Assembly (NCBI GenBank): GCA_029851305.1
Contig: CP099829.1
Location: forward strand, 162,124-196,478
Length of the DNA: 34,355 nucleotides
Direction of reading: 5' to 3'
From: Candidatus Shikimatogenerans bostrichidophilus
GTDB lineage: Bacteria; Bacteroidota; Bacteroidia; Flavobacteriales; Blattabacteriaceae
Shown here: positions 16,630 through 25,427 of the stretch, one piece after another
Layout of the letters: each line of letters begins with the position of its first letter
Position numbering within the stretch: position 1 is the first letter of the stretch
The notes under the pieces: generated by a model
What the model was told of the DNA's origin: nothing
Seen by the model: the letters and a program-made list of their open reading frames with translations, nothing else
Database searches by the model: none
Program-made: the position numbers and the translations under genes

Positions 16630-16916
16630 CATAATTCTATAAATTTTTTTTTATTTATTAGCCCTATATGTCTATTAATTTCTTTTCCATATTTTAAAAA
16701 TATTATAGTAGGAATACTTATAACATTATAAAATTTTGAAATTTTTTTTTCTTTATCAATATTAATTTTATAAATAAAAATTTTCTTTTCATATTTTTTT
16801 TTTATTTCTTCTAATATTGGGTTTAAATATATACAAGGAGCGCACCAATTTGCCCAAAAATCAATTATAGTATTTTTGTTATTTTTATATATTTTTAATG
16901 TTTTAATTTTGTTCAT
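16608..16916 (-). CDS. trxA: Thioredoxin
   Basis: Small dithiol oxidoreductase, 102 residues, normal length. Active site WCAPC at 24-28 inside DFWANWCAPC, the cis-proline loop ISIPTI near 73-78, and the terminal helix. It likely reduces the peroxiredoxin encoded at 25441-26061 and other cytosolic disulfides; no thioredoxin reductase is in the window. Its start overlaps the end of rpsU by 14 bases. Its last residues NKLINY mirror the NKLINN end of the convergent gene because the junction is palindromic. Confidence 0.96.
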   Translation of the reverse strand: MNKIKTLKIYKNNKNTIIDFWANWCAPCIYLNPILEEIKKKYEKKIFIYKINIDKEKKISKFYNVISIPTIIFLKYGKEINRHIGLINKKKFIELCNKLINY

Positions 16917-17100
16917 ATATTTTTTTTTTAATTAAGTATTGTTTACGAAATCTTTTTAATCTTTTAATTTTTGAAGGTTTTATATAATATTGTTTTTCTT
17001 TATAATATTTTATTAAATTTAATTTATTAATTTTTTGTTTATATCTTTTTAATCCTTTTTCTATAGGTTCTCCAACTTTAATTATAGTAATTAATTTCAT
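16903..17100 (-). CDS. rpsU: 30S ribosomal protein S21
   Basis: Small-subunit protein near the anti-Shine-Dalgarno region; 65 residues, normal size. The pattern VGEPIEKGLKRYKQKINKL, then YIKPSKIKRLKRFRKQY, matches Bacteroidota S21 (EGE.IERALKR.KRK, ..KPS..KR). Divergent from hisS with a 38-base spacer. Confidence 0.94.
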   Translation of the reverse strand: MKLITIIKVGEPIEKGLKRYKQKINKLNLIKYYKEKQYYIKPSKIKRLKRFRKQYLIKKKIYEQN

Positions 17101-17138
17101 TATATATATTTATAATTATATAGTTTAACTATAATATA

Positions 17139-18449
17139 ATGGAAAATATTAATAAAATTAAAGGTACTATTGATTTATATAATAAAAAATATATAATAGT
17201 AAAAAAGATTATAAATACTATAAGAAATGAATTAAAGTTATATGGATATACTCCTATAAAAACACCATCTATAGAAAATTCTAAAATACTTTTAAAAACG
17301 GATAATAAAATTATATATTATATATATAATGGAAAGAAAAAATATAAAAAATTTTTAATTTTTGATTTAACTATCCCTTTAATAAGGTTTTTGTTAAATA
17401 ATTATAATAAAATTATTTTTCCATTTAAAAAATATCAAATACAAAAAGTATGGAGAGGAGAAAATACACAATATAATAGATATAGAGAATTTTATCAATT
17501 CGACGTTGATATTGTTACATTCAAAAAAGATTACAGATATATAATAGAATTAGAATTAATAACATTGTGTGAAAAAATATTTAAATCTTTTAAAATAAAT
17601 GTTACTTTATTAATAAATGACAAAAATATATTATATGGATTATGTAAAATTTTTAAAATAAAAAAAAATAAATGGGATAAATTTTTAATTATTATAGATA
17701 AAATAAAGAAAATAAATATAAAAAAAATTATAAATATTTTAATAAAACAAAATTTTATTTTAAAAAAATATATAAAAAAATTAATTAAACTATATAATAT
17801 AGATATTTATTATGATAACGAAAAAAAAATAAATATTTTAAAAAAAATTTTTAAGAAAACTAGTATAGGAATAAAAGGCGTAAAAAATTTGTTAAAATTA
17901 TTCAATCATATAAAAATAATGAAGTTAAAATATATAAATTTAAAAATAAATTTTTTTTTGTCTAGAGGATTTAATTATTATAATAGTATAATATTTGAAA
18001 TTATATCAAATAAAGATTCTTTATCTATATTAGGTGGAGGTCGATATGATAATTATATAAAAATAAATAATAGAAATACTTATTATATAGGAATGTCTTT
18101 TGGAATATATAGAATATATAATATTTTAAAAAATAATATTAATTTTATAAAAGAAAAAGACTCTATTAAAGTATTATTTGTTAATTTAAATCAAGATTAT
18201 AATATATATATATATTATAGAAATAAATTAAATAATTATAAAATAATCAATGAAATATACCCTTATTATGATAAAATAACTAAACAAATAAAATATGCAA
18301 TTAAAAAAAACATAAATTTTTTAATTTTTTTAGGTAAAAAGGAACTTAAAAATAAAATTATAAAATTAAAAAAAATCAATACCCATAAAGAATATATTTT
18401 TAAAAATATAAATAAACTTATAATATTTTTAAAAAAAAATTATAAATAA
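17139..18449 (+). CDS. hisS: Histidyl-tRNA synthetase
   Basis: Class II synthetase for tRNA-His, 436 residues (family about 420-460). The start KIKGTIDLY matches the conserved (K/R)GT.D. Motif 2 is VWRGENTQYNRYREFYQFD (104-122). The histidine-specific loop is SRGFNYYNS (275-283, for RG.DYY.G), and GGGRYDN (299-305) follows; the C-terminal anticodon domain includes VLFVNLNQDYN and LIFLGKKEL. Its end overlaps the end of dnaG by 10 bases. Confidence 0.97.
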   Translation: MENINKIKGTIDLYNKKYIIVKKIINTIRNELKLYGYTPIKTPSIENSKILLKTDNKIIYYIYNGKKKYKKFLIFDLTIPLIRFLLNNYNKIIFPFKKYQIQKVWRGENTQYNRYREFYQFDVDIVTFKKDYRYIIELELITLCEKIFKSFKINVTLLINDKNILYGLCKIFKIKKNKWDKFLIIIDKIKKINIKKIINILIKQNFILKKYIKKLIKLYNIDIYYDNEKKINILKKIFKKTSIGIKGVKNLLKLFNHIKIMKLKYINLKINFFLSRGFNYYNSIIFEIISNKDSLSILGGGRYDNYIKINNRNTYYIGMSFGIYRIYNILKNNINFIKEKDSIKVLFVNLNQDYNIYIYYRNKLNNYKIINEIYPYYDKITKQIKYAIKKNINFLIFLGKKELKNKIIKLKKINTHKEYIFKNINKLIIFLKKNYK

Positions 18450-18469
18450 TATAATTTATTTATAATTTT
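18436..18469. terminator. Perfect 14-bp inverted repeat at the hisS/dnaG junction
   Basis: Arms 18436-18449 and 18456-18469 are exact inverted copies around a 6-base loop (TATAAT). The left arm holds both stop codons (hisS TAA 18447-18449, dnaG TAA read from 18442 to 18440). The stems are pure A/T, so stability is low and chance is a real possibility in this composition. The position at a convergent junction is the reason to list it. Confidence 0.35.
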
Positions 18470-20236
18470 ATTTTTTTTTTTAGTTAAAAAAAAAATTTTA
18501 TATAATAATAAATTATTTTTTTTATTTTTTTTTATTTTTTCCCTGTATAACTTAATATTTTTTAATAGTAAATAATATTTATATTTTAATATTATTTCAT
18601 TAATATCTCTAATAATTTTTTTATTAGAAATATTTTTTATATTATTTTTATAATTTATTTTTTTATAAACTGTTTTATTTTTTAATTTTTTTTTTATATT
18701 TATTAATAATAAACGATTTTTTTTTTTAAAAAACAGTATTTTATATTTATTTAATGTTTTTATAACAAAATTTAAAATCTTTTTTATGTTAACTATTTTA
18801 TTTTTTTTATTTCTTTTTTTAAGGATAAAAGTATAGTTTATAAAATTTTTAAATTTTTTTAAATAAAGAATTAATAATTTTTTATATTTTTTTATTAATA
18901 TATTAATATCAATAAAAAATTTATTTTTAGTATTTTGTATTTTATTTGTTATATTATTTACATTTTTTTTTACTTTAAATATTTCTTCATATATATTACT
19001 TTTTTGAAGATTAAACTCTTTAATTAGTTCTTGTATATAAAACTCTTTTATTAGTCCATTTTCAATATTTTGTATATTATTTAAAATTTTTTTTATAAAA
19101 GTATATTTTTTATATGGATTTCCATTATACAATAATTTTTTAAATTTTATTTGTTGTAATTTTATAAAATTTACGCTTTTTTTTTTAAAAAATAAATTAA
19201 AATTTATATTAGATTTTTTTTTAGATAGTATAAAAGTATTTGGATCTTTATTTTGGGGAAAAATAAAATATCTTATATTTACATTGTTTTTAAGAAATAT
19301 ATTAATATTTTTAATAGCAGCATTAATACCAGTTTCATCACCATCAAATAATACAATAACATTATTTGTAAATTTTTTAATTAAATCTATCTGTATTTTA
19401 TTTATATATGTACCTAAAGTAGATATAACATTTTTAATCTTGTTTTGATATAATGATAATAAATCCATATATCCTTCAACGATATAGCAAAATTTTTTTT
19501 TTAAAATATATGTTTTAGCTTCATATAAACCATATAGATTTTCACTTTTATTATATATTAAATTATTTGGAGAATTTATATATTTATTTTTTAAATAAGT
19601 ATTTAATGTTCTTCCTCCAAATCCTATTATATTTCCTTCTAAATTTTTAATAGGAAACATAATTCTATTTTTAAATAAATAAAAAAAATTTTTATTAATT
19701 TTAGTAAACAATCCAATATTTTTTAAAATAAAATTATTATAATAAATTTTTTTATGAGTTAAAAAATCTAAAGGATAAAAGTTTGGAGAATATCCTAAAG
19801 AAAAAATTTTAATTATTTTATTTTTTAGCCCTCTATTTTTTAAATACTGTAAAGCTATTTTATTTTTTTTTAATAAATTATTATAATATTTATTAAAAAT
19901 ATTTATAATTTTATATATATATAATTTTTTATTTTTTCTTCTTTTTACTATTGGGTTTGTGGAATAATTTATAAATTTATTTTTACTATATTTATTTTTT
20001 AAATATTTTATAGCCTCTATATAATTTAAATTTAAATAATACATAACAAATTTTATTAAGGTACCACTTTTACCAGAACTAAAATCTTTCCATATATTTT
20101 TTTTAGGACAAACCATCAAAGAAGGAAAAGTTTCCTTTTTAAAAGGACTAAAACCTCTATAATTATTTCCACATTTTTCAAGTTTTACAAAACTACTAAT
20201 AACTTTTACTAAATCAAATTTTGTTATATAAGTCAT
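18440..20236 (-). CDS. dnaG: DNA primase
   Basis: Synthesises RNA primers at the fork with DnaB. I start it at the ATG at 20236 (MTYITKFDLVKVISSFVKL), giving 598 residues. An in-frame ATG at 20323 would add 29 hydrophobic residues foreign to the family and overlap the divergent dapA-like gene. N-terminal domain: CGNNYRGFSPF..ETFPSL and IWKDFSSGKSG (about 22-57), without the usual zinc-binding Cys/His set, a pattern I associate with flavobacterial primases. Core: GFGGRTL (205-211), SPNNLIYNKSENLYG (222-236), TOPRIM EGYMD (254-258) and DGDETG (298-303). The C-terminal helicase-interacting part is poorly conserved. Confidence 0.95.
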   Translation of the reverse strand: MTYITKFDLVKVISSFVKLEKCGNNYRGFSPFKKETFPSLMVCPKKNIWKDFSSGKSGTLIKFVMYYLNLNYIEAIKYLKNKYSKNKFINYSTNPIVKRRKNKKLYIYKIINIFNKYYNNLLKKNKIALQYLKNRGLKNKIIKIFSLGYSPNFYPLDFLTHKKIYYNNFILKNIGLFTKINKNFFYLFKNRIMFPIKNLEGNIIGFGGRTLNTYLKNKYINSPNNLIYNKSENLYGLYEAKTYILKKKFCYIVEGYMDLLSLYQNKIKNVISTLGTYINKIQIDLIKKFTNNVIVLFDGDETGINAAIKNINIFLKNNVNIRYFIFPQNKDPNTFILSKKKSNINFNLFFKKKSVNFIKLQQIKFKKLLYNGNPYKKYTFIKKILNNIQNIENGLIKEFYIQELIKEFNLQKSNIYEEIFKVKKNVNNITNKIQNTKNKFFIDINILIKKYKKLLILYLKKFKNFINYTFILKKRNKKNKIVNIKKILNFVIKTLNKYKILFFKKKNRLLLINIKKKLKNKTVYKKINYKNNIKNISNKKIIRDINEIILKYKYYLLLKNIKLYREKIKKNKKNNLLLYKIFFLTKKKNKIINKLYYL

Positions 20237-20295
20237 TTTTATTTTTTTATAATTAATAATTATAAATTTAATAAAAAAAATAAAACTTATATATA

Positions 20296-21174
20296 ATGAA
20301 AAAAATAAAAATTTATATACCATTAATTACTCCATTTGATAAAAATTTAAACATTGATTATTTATCTTTAGAAAAATTAATGTTATACATAATAAATTTA
20401 GAAAATATAGATGGTATAATTTTATTTGATAAAATTTCAGAATATTATACTTTTACTGTTAATGAATACATAGATATAATTAATTGTATTTTAAATAATA
20501 ATAAAAATAAAATTAATATAATTCTAAAAATTAATAACATATATAATTATAAAGATTTAATAAATATAATAGATTTAAAATTTTATAAAGATATAAATAT
20601 AATTATGTTAGATTTTCCAAATTTAAATAATAAATATAAATATGATATTATAAAAAATTATAATTATTTATTTAAGTATTATAGATATTTATCTTTTTAC
20701 TTTTATTTAAATAATAAAAAGTATATAGATGAAAATATTCTTTTAGAAATAAAAAATTCAAATAAAAATTTTATAGGAATTATAAATAAAACAAATTATA
20801 TATTTAATAACTATAATTTAATAAATAGTTTATCTATTATAATTTATAATGATTTATTATTTTATAAACTTATTAATTTAAAACCCTATGGTATAATATC
20901 CCCGATATTTTTGTTTTTATTTAATTATATTTATAATAATATAATTTTAAATATAAATAACAATAAATTATTTATATATGATAAAAATTACTATAGATTA
21001 ATAAAGTTTATATATATTTTATATAAAAAAATAAATCCAATTTCAGGAATAAAATTTATTTTAGATAGTATTAATTTATGTGAACCTTATGTAAAATATC
21101 CAATTTATAATGTAGATAAACTTTTAGAATATCAAAAAATAAAAAAAATTTTTAATAAAATTATAATATCATAG
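20296..21174 (+). CDS. DapA-fold protein (dihydrodipicolinate synthase family) with altered active site
   Basis: It is 292 residues, the exact length of DapA, starting IYIPLITPFDKNLNIDYLSLEKLM (in part: PLITPFDKN..ID..SLEKL), and GIISPIFLF near 199 matches the GvISv..N block. DapA condenses pyruvate and aspartate semialdehyde in lysine/DAP synthesis using a Schiff-base lysine in GIKE and a Thr pair in GTTGE. Here the lysine position reads GIINK (161-165, Ile at the lysine site) and the GTTGES block reads FDKISEY (44-50). Catalysis by the known mechanism is therefore unlikely. The frame is intact and ends cleanly 13 bases before rpoZ, so it is not an obvious pseudogene. Another aldolase-superfamily role is possible. 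It has no lysine-pathway neighbours. Confidence 0.6.
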   Translation: MKKIKIYIPLITPFDKNLNIDYLSLEKLMLYIINLENIDGIILFDKISEYYTFTVNEYIDIINCILNNNKNKINIILKINNIYNYKDLINIIDLKFYKDINIIMLDFPNLNNKYKYDIIKNYNYLFKYYRYLSFYFYLNNKKYIDENILLEIKNSNKNFIGIINKTNYIFNNYNLINSLSIIIYNDLLFYKLINLKPYGIISPIFLFLFNYIYNNIILNINNNKLFIYDKNYYRLIKFIYILYKKINPISGIKFILDSINLCEPYVKYPIYNVDKLLEYQKIKKIFNKIIIS

Positions 21175-21187
21175 AAAATCTTAAATA

Positions 21188-21511
21188 ATGAAAATAAAAA
21201 AAAATCAAAACATAAATTTAATGTTTAATATTAGGAAGTTAGAAAAAATTTCTCAAACAAACATTTATAAAATTATTAATATATTATCAAAAAGAGCTAA
21301 TAAAATTTATATTGATATTAATCTTTTTTTAAAAAAAATAAATTTACAATGCTTTAATTTAAAAAATGAAAAAAAAAATAAAATGTATATATATTTAAAA
21401 AAAAAAATTAAAAAAATTAATGAATTACCTTATCCTAGTAATTTATCTATTTTAGAATTATTAAATAAAGAATTAATTTATAAAAATAAAGGTAATGGAA
21501 AAAAAAATTAA
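21188..21511 (+). CDS. rpoZ: RNA polymerase omega subunit (Bacteroidota Rpb6-like)
   Basis: Small subunit that helps hold the beta-prime chain. The 107-residue protein matches Bacteroidota omega: IYKIINILSKRANKIYIDI (for ETV.IISKRANQI..EIK), then ELPYPSNLSILELLNKELIYKN (for LPKPT..AI.E.L.GKIYYR; shown here in two parts, ELPYPSNLS and ILELLNKELIYKN). It overlaps aroB by 17 bases, so translation is probably coupled. The partner rpoC is at the right end of the window. Confidence 0.82.
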   Translation: MKIKKNQNINLMFNIRKLEKISQTNIYKIINILSKRANKIYIDINLFLKKINLQCFNLKNEKKNKMYIYLKKKIKKINELPYPSNLSILELLNKELIYKNKGNGKKN

Positions 21512-22568
21512 TAATATTATTATTAGTGATTCTTTAAAAAATTTATCTATCTATTTAAATAACAATAAATTTTCTAATTTAATAATTTTATTAGATATTA
21601 ATATTGAAAATAAATGTTTAGATTTACTTTATAAAGATGTTCCTATATTAAAATTAAAAAAAACAATAATTATTAAAATATTATCAGGAGAAAGATATAA
21701 AAGTTTAAAAACTTGTATAAAAATATGGAAAATTTTTATAAAAAAAAATATAGATAAAAAAAGTTTATTAATAAATTTTGGAGGAGGAGTTGTTACTGAT
21801 TTAGGAGGGTTTATAGCTAGTTTATTTAAAAGAGGAATTAATTTTATTAATGTGCCTACAACTTTATTAGGTATGGTAGATGCATCTATAGGAGGTAAAA
21901 ATGGGATAAATTTTTATAAGTATAAAAATGAGATTGGGGTAATAAATAATCCTATATATACTATAATAAATTATAGATTTTTAGATAGTTTGCCTAAAAA
22001 AGAAATATATTCAGCTTTTGGAGAAATTTTAAAATATGGATTAATATATAATAAAAAATATTTTAATTATATAAAAAAAATAAAAATTTATGGGATCGTA
22101 AATTGGGTAAAAATAATATATATAGCGGTAAAAATTAAAAATAAAATAGTTGATAAAGACCCTAAAGAAATATTAGGTATAAGAAAAATTTTAAATTTTG
22201 GGCATACTATAGGCCATGCTATAGAAAGTTTATTTTTATTAAAAAAAAAGATAATAACACATGGAGAAGCCATTTCATTAGGTATGATATGTGAGTCTTG
22301 GATATCTAAAAAAGTTAATAATTTAAGTAATAAAGACTATAAAACTATTTGTAAAGTAATATTAAGTTTTTTTAAGATTAGAAAGATAAAAAAAAAATAT
22401 TTTAAATATATTTTAAAAATAATTAAAAACGATAAAAAAAATTATAATAATAAAATATATTTAGTTTTATTAAAAAATATAGGATCAGCTTCGTATAATC
22501 ATGAAGTTCACGAAAAGTTAATTATAAAAAGTATAAAAAAAATGAATGATTTATATAAAAAAAAATAA
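21495..22568 (+). CDS. aroB: 3-dehydroquinate synthase
   Basis: Second step of the shikimate pathway: cyclises DAHP to 3-dehydroquinate with NAD and a divalent metal. It is 357 residues, normal. The sites look complete: GERYKS (65-70), GGGVVTDLGGF (96-106), PTTLLGMVDASIGGK (121-135), NEIGVINNP (145-153), FGEILKYG (175-182) with the metal-ligand Glu, KILNFGHTIGHAIES (231-245) and HGEAISLGM (256-264). That preservation in a genome this eroded implies selection for aromatic amino acid supply. No other aro gene is in the window. Confidence 0.97.
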   Translation: MEKKINNIIISDSLKNLSIYLNNNKFSNLIILLDINIENKCLDLLYKDVPILKLKKTIIIKILSGERYKSLKTCIKIWKIFIKKNIDKKSLLINFGGGVVTDLGGFIASLFKRGINFINVPTTLLGMVDASIGGKNGINFYKYKNEIGVINNPIYTIINYRFLDSLPKKEIYSAFGEILKYGLIYNKKYFNYIKKIKIYGIVNWVKIIYIAVKIKNKIVDKDPKEILGIRKILNFGHTIGHAIESLFLLKKKIITHGEAISLGMICESWISKKVNNLSNKDYKTICKVILSFFKIRKIKKKYFKYILKIIKNDKKNYNNKIYLVLLKNIGSASYNHEVHEKLIIKSIKKMNDLYKKK

Positions 22569-22583
22569 TAAAAACACAAGTAT

Positions 22584-25022
22584 ATGAAACCATATGTTAA
22601 AAAAACTAATATTAATGATGAAATAAAATCTTCATATATAGATTATGCTATGTCTGTTATTATATCTAGAGCATTACCAGATGTAAGAGATGGATTAAAA
22701 CCAGTACATAGAAGAATTTTATATTCAATGTATAAATTGGGTATATATAATAATAAAAACTATAAAAAGTCCGCACGTATAGTAGGGGAAGTTTTAGGAA
22801 AATATCATCCACACGGGGATAAATCAGTATATGATAGTATAGTAAGAATGGCTCAAAAATGGAATATAAGATATAAATTAATAAGTGGACAAGGAAATTT
22901 TGGATCAATAGATAATGATCCTCCTGCTGCAATGAGATATACAGAAATTAAATTGGCTAAGATTACTGAAGAAATGTTAAAAGATATAAAAAATAATACA
23001 GTAGATATGAAATTAAATTTTGATGATTCTTTGGTAGAACCTATAATTTTGCCTACTAAACTACCCAATATTTTAATAAACGGAGGAACTGGAATAGCTG
23101 TTGGTATGGCTACAAACATGCCACCACATAATTTAATAGATACAATAAATGCTATATGTAAATATATAGATAATAATGATATAAGTATAGATAAATTAGC
23201 TTATTATATTAAAGCCCCTGACTTTCCTACTGGAGGAATTTTATTATCTTATGATGGTGTAAATAAGGCTTATAAAACAGGAAAAGGGAAAATAATTATT
23301 AGATCAAAATATTTTATAAAAGAAACTAAAAAAAAAAAATATATAATTATTAAAGAAATCCCGTATCAAGTTATAAAAAGTAATTTAATAAAAAAAATTT
23401 TTTTCTTAGTAAAAACAGGTAAAATAGAAGAAATATTAAATATAAAAGATGAGTCTAATAAAAATGGAATAAGAATACTATTATTATTAAAAAAAGATAG
23501 TATAATAGAAATAGTAATTAATAAACTTTTAAAATATAGTGACCTACAAATTAGTTATCATATAAATAATATAGTATTAGTAAATGGAAATCCTAAACGC
23601 TTAAATTTAAAAGAATTAATTTATTATTTTATAGAACATAGGAATGATGTAATTATTAATAAAGCAAAATATTATTTATCCTCTTTTAAAAAAAAATTAC
23701 ATGTATTAAAAGGATTTATTAAAATATCAAATAAAATAGACAAATTATTTAAACTAATTAAAAAATCTATATCATATAATGATTCTTTTAACAAAATAAA
23801 AAAAAAATTTAATTTATCTAAACTACAAATAAAATTTATTTTAAATACTAAATTATATAAACTAACTAATAAAGAAGTAAATAATCTATTTAAAGAATAT
23901 AAAGATGTAAAAAAGAATATAATAAAAAATAAAAGAATTATAAATTCAAGAAAAGAAAGAATGAATATAATTAAAAGCGAATTATCTAATATAAAAAAAA
24001 CATATGGAGATAATAGAAGAACATTAATAGATTATTCTAGCTATGAATATTTAAATTATAAAAAAGAAAATTTAATAGAAAACTTTAAAGTATTATTAAC
24101 TATTTCTCATAAAGGATATATTAAAAGGACTATGCTATCAGAATATAAAACTCAAAATAGAGGTGGTGTAGGTAATAGGGGTATGACTATAGATACATAC
24201 GATAAAATTGAACATATTATAGTAGCTAATAATCATGATACTATTATATTTTTTACAAAATTTGGTAAATGTTATTGTTTAAAAGTATATGAAATTCCTA
24301 TAGGAGATAAATTATTTAGAGGTAGAGCAATACAAAATTTTATAAAAATAAAAAAACATATTAAAACCTATATATTAATAAAAACGTTAAATGATAAGAA
24401 TTATATAGATAATCATTATGTAGTTATGGTAACATATAATGGAGTTGTTAAAAGAACAGTCTTAAATAAATATTCAAAAATTAGAAAAAATGGGATAAAT
24501 GCTATAACAATTAAAGAGAATGATACTTTATTAGAGTCTAAATTAACTAATGGAAATTCTCAAGTTTTAATTGCTATAAAAAGTGGAAAAGCTATAATTT
24601 TTAATGAAGATAATATAAAATCAACTAATAGAAATACTATAGGTGTTAAAGGTATAAATATAAATAAAATAAATGATAAAGTTATAGGTATGGTATGTTT
24701 TAAAAAAAACACTAATAAAGATGTATTAGTGGTATCTGAACATGGATATGGAAAACGGACTTTATTAAAAAATTATAGAGTAACTAATAGAGGTTGTGTA
24801 GGGGTAAAAACTATAAATATTACTAAAAAAACTGGTAAATTAATTTCTATTTTAGTAGTATCTAATAAAGATGATATAATAATAATAAAAAATACTGGTA
24901 TATTATTAAGAATAAATGTTTCATCTATAAGAATTGTTGGTAGAAATTCTCAAGGGGTAAAATTAATTAAATTAAATAAAAATGAAAAAATAGCTGATGT
25001 AGCTTTAGTAAAAAAAAATTAA
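22584..25022 (+). CDS. gyrA: DNA gyrase subunit A
   Basis: Breakage-reunion subunit of type II topoisomerase, 812 residues (GyrA about 830-880). N-terminal winged helix: SRALPDVRDGLKPVHRRILY (29-48), KKSARIVGEVLGKYHPHGD (61-79), GQGNFGSIDNDPPAAMRYTE (102-121) with catalytic Tyr119, and NGGTGIAVGMATNMPPHN. A C-terminal beta-pinwheel with repeated RTxL blades is present. The GyrA box reads QNRGGVG instead of QRRGGKG, which still favours GyrA over ParC. A lysine occupies the position of the quinolone-determining Ser83. It starts 15 bases after aroB. Confidence 0.93.
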   Translation: MKPYVKKTNINDEIKSSYIDYAMSVIISRALPDVRDGLKPVHRRILYSMYKLGIYNNKNYKKSARIVGEVLGKYHPHGDKSVYDSIVRMAQKWNIRYKLISGQGNFGSIDNDPPAAMRYTEIKLAKITEEMLKDIKNNTVDMKLNFDDSLVEPIILPTKLPNILINGGTGIAVGMATNMPPHNLIDTINAICKYIDNNDISIDKLAYYIKAPDFPTGGILLSYDGVNKAYKTGKGKIIIRSKYFIKETKKKKYIIIKEIPYQVIKSNLIKKIFFLVKTGKIEEILNIKDESNKNGIRILLLLKKDSIIEIVINKLLKYSDLQISYHINNIVLVNGNPKRLNLKELIYYFIEHRNDVIINKAKYYLSSFKKKLHVLKGFIKISNKIDKLFKLIKKSISYNDSFNKIKKKFNLSKLQIKFILNTKLYKLTNKEVNNLFKEYKDVKKNIIKNKRIINSRKERMNIIKSELSNIKKTYGDNRRTLIDYSSYEYLNYKKENLIENFKVLLTISHKGYIKRTMLSEYKTQNRGGVGNRGMTIDTYDKIEHIIVANNHDTIIFFTKFGKCYCLKVYEIPIGDKLFRGRAIQNFIKIKKHIKTYILIKTLNDKNYIDNHYVVMVTYNGVVKRTVLNKYSKIRKNGINAITIKENDTLLESKLTNGNSQVLIAIKSGKAIIFNEDNIKSTNRNTIGVKGININKINDKVIGMVCFKKNTNKDVLVVSEHGYGKRTLLKNYRVTNRGCVGVKTINITKKTGKLISILVVSNKDDIIIIKNTGILLRINVSSIRIVGRNSQGVKLIKLNKNEKIADVALVKKN

Positions 25023-25025
25023 TAT

Positions 25026-25427
25026 ATGAAATTAAATAACATTATAAATTATTTAGAAAATAAAAATATAAAAGTTAATAATATAAATTATAACTTTAAT
25101 GTAGGGGATAATATTAGTGTATATTATAGTTCTAGTAATAATTCTAGTAATATAAAAAAAAAAGACGATAGGTTAAAAAAAAGAAATAAAGTAAAAAACC
25201 AAATATTAACTGGATATGTAATAAGTAAAAAAGGAGATAATAAATTTAATAAAACTTTTATAATTAGAAAAATCATTAATAATATAGGTGTAGAAATAAC
25301 ATTTTATTTATATTCTCCATATATAAAAGACATAAAAATAAATAAAAGAGGTAAGGTAAAAAAAGCTAAATTGTATTATCTTAGAAAATTATCTAATAAA
25401 AAAATAAAACTAAAAAATAAAAAATAG
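25026..25427 (+). CDS. rplS: 50S ribosomal protein L19
   Basis: Large-subunit protein at the 30S interface. It is 133 residues; the family is about 115-120. Core motifs: NFNVGDNISVYY, ILTGYVISKKG, KTFIIRKIINNIGVEITFYLYSP (in part: FIIRKIINNIGVE and FYLYSPYI) and the end GKVKKAKLYYLRKL. An insertion of about 20 residues (SSSNNSSN then a KKKDDRLKKRNK run) after the first strand comes from a duplicated 12-base unit near 25128-25151 and accounts for the extra length. The stop codon TAG sits in the stem of the junction hairpin with ahpC. Confidence 0.94.
   Translation: MKLNNIINYLENKNIKVNNINYNFNVGDNISVYYSSSNNSSNIKKKDDRLKKRNKVKNQILTGYVISKKGDNKFNKTFIIRKIINNIGVEITFYLYSPYIKDIKINKRGKVKKAKLYYLRKLSNKKIKLKNKK

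Noticed and set aside
17119-17133. TATAGTT-T-AACTATA palindrome between rpsU and hisS
   Set aside because: Short arms with one G-C pair in a divergent spacer; could be an operator, but nothing separates it from chance.
20237-20323. Upstream in-frame extension of dnaG
   Set aside because: The 29 added residues do not match primase and would overlap the divergent dapA-like gene; ATG at 20236 fits the family.
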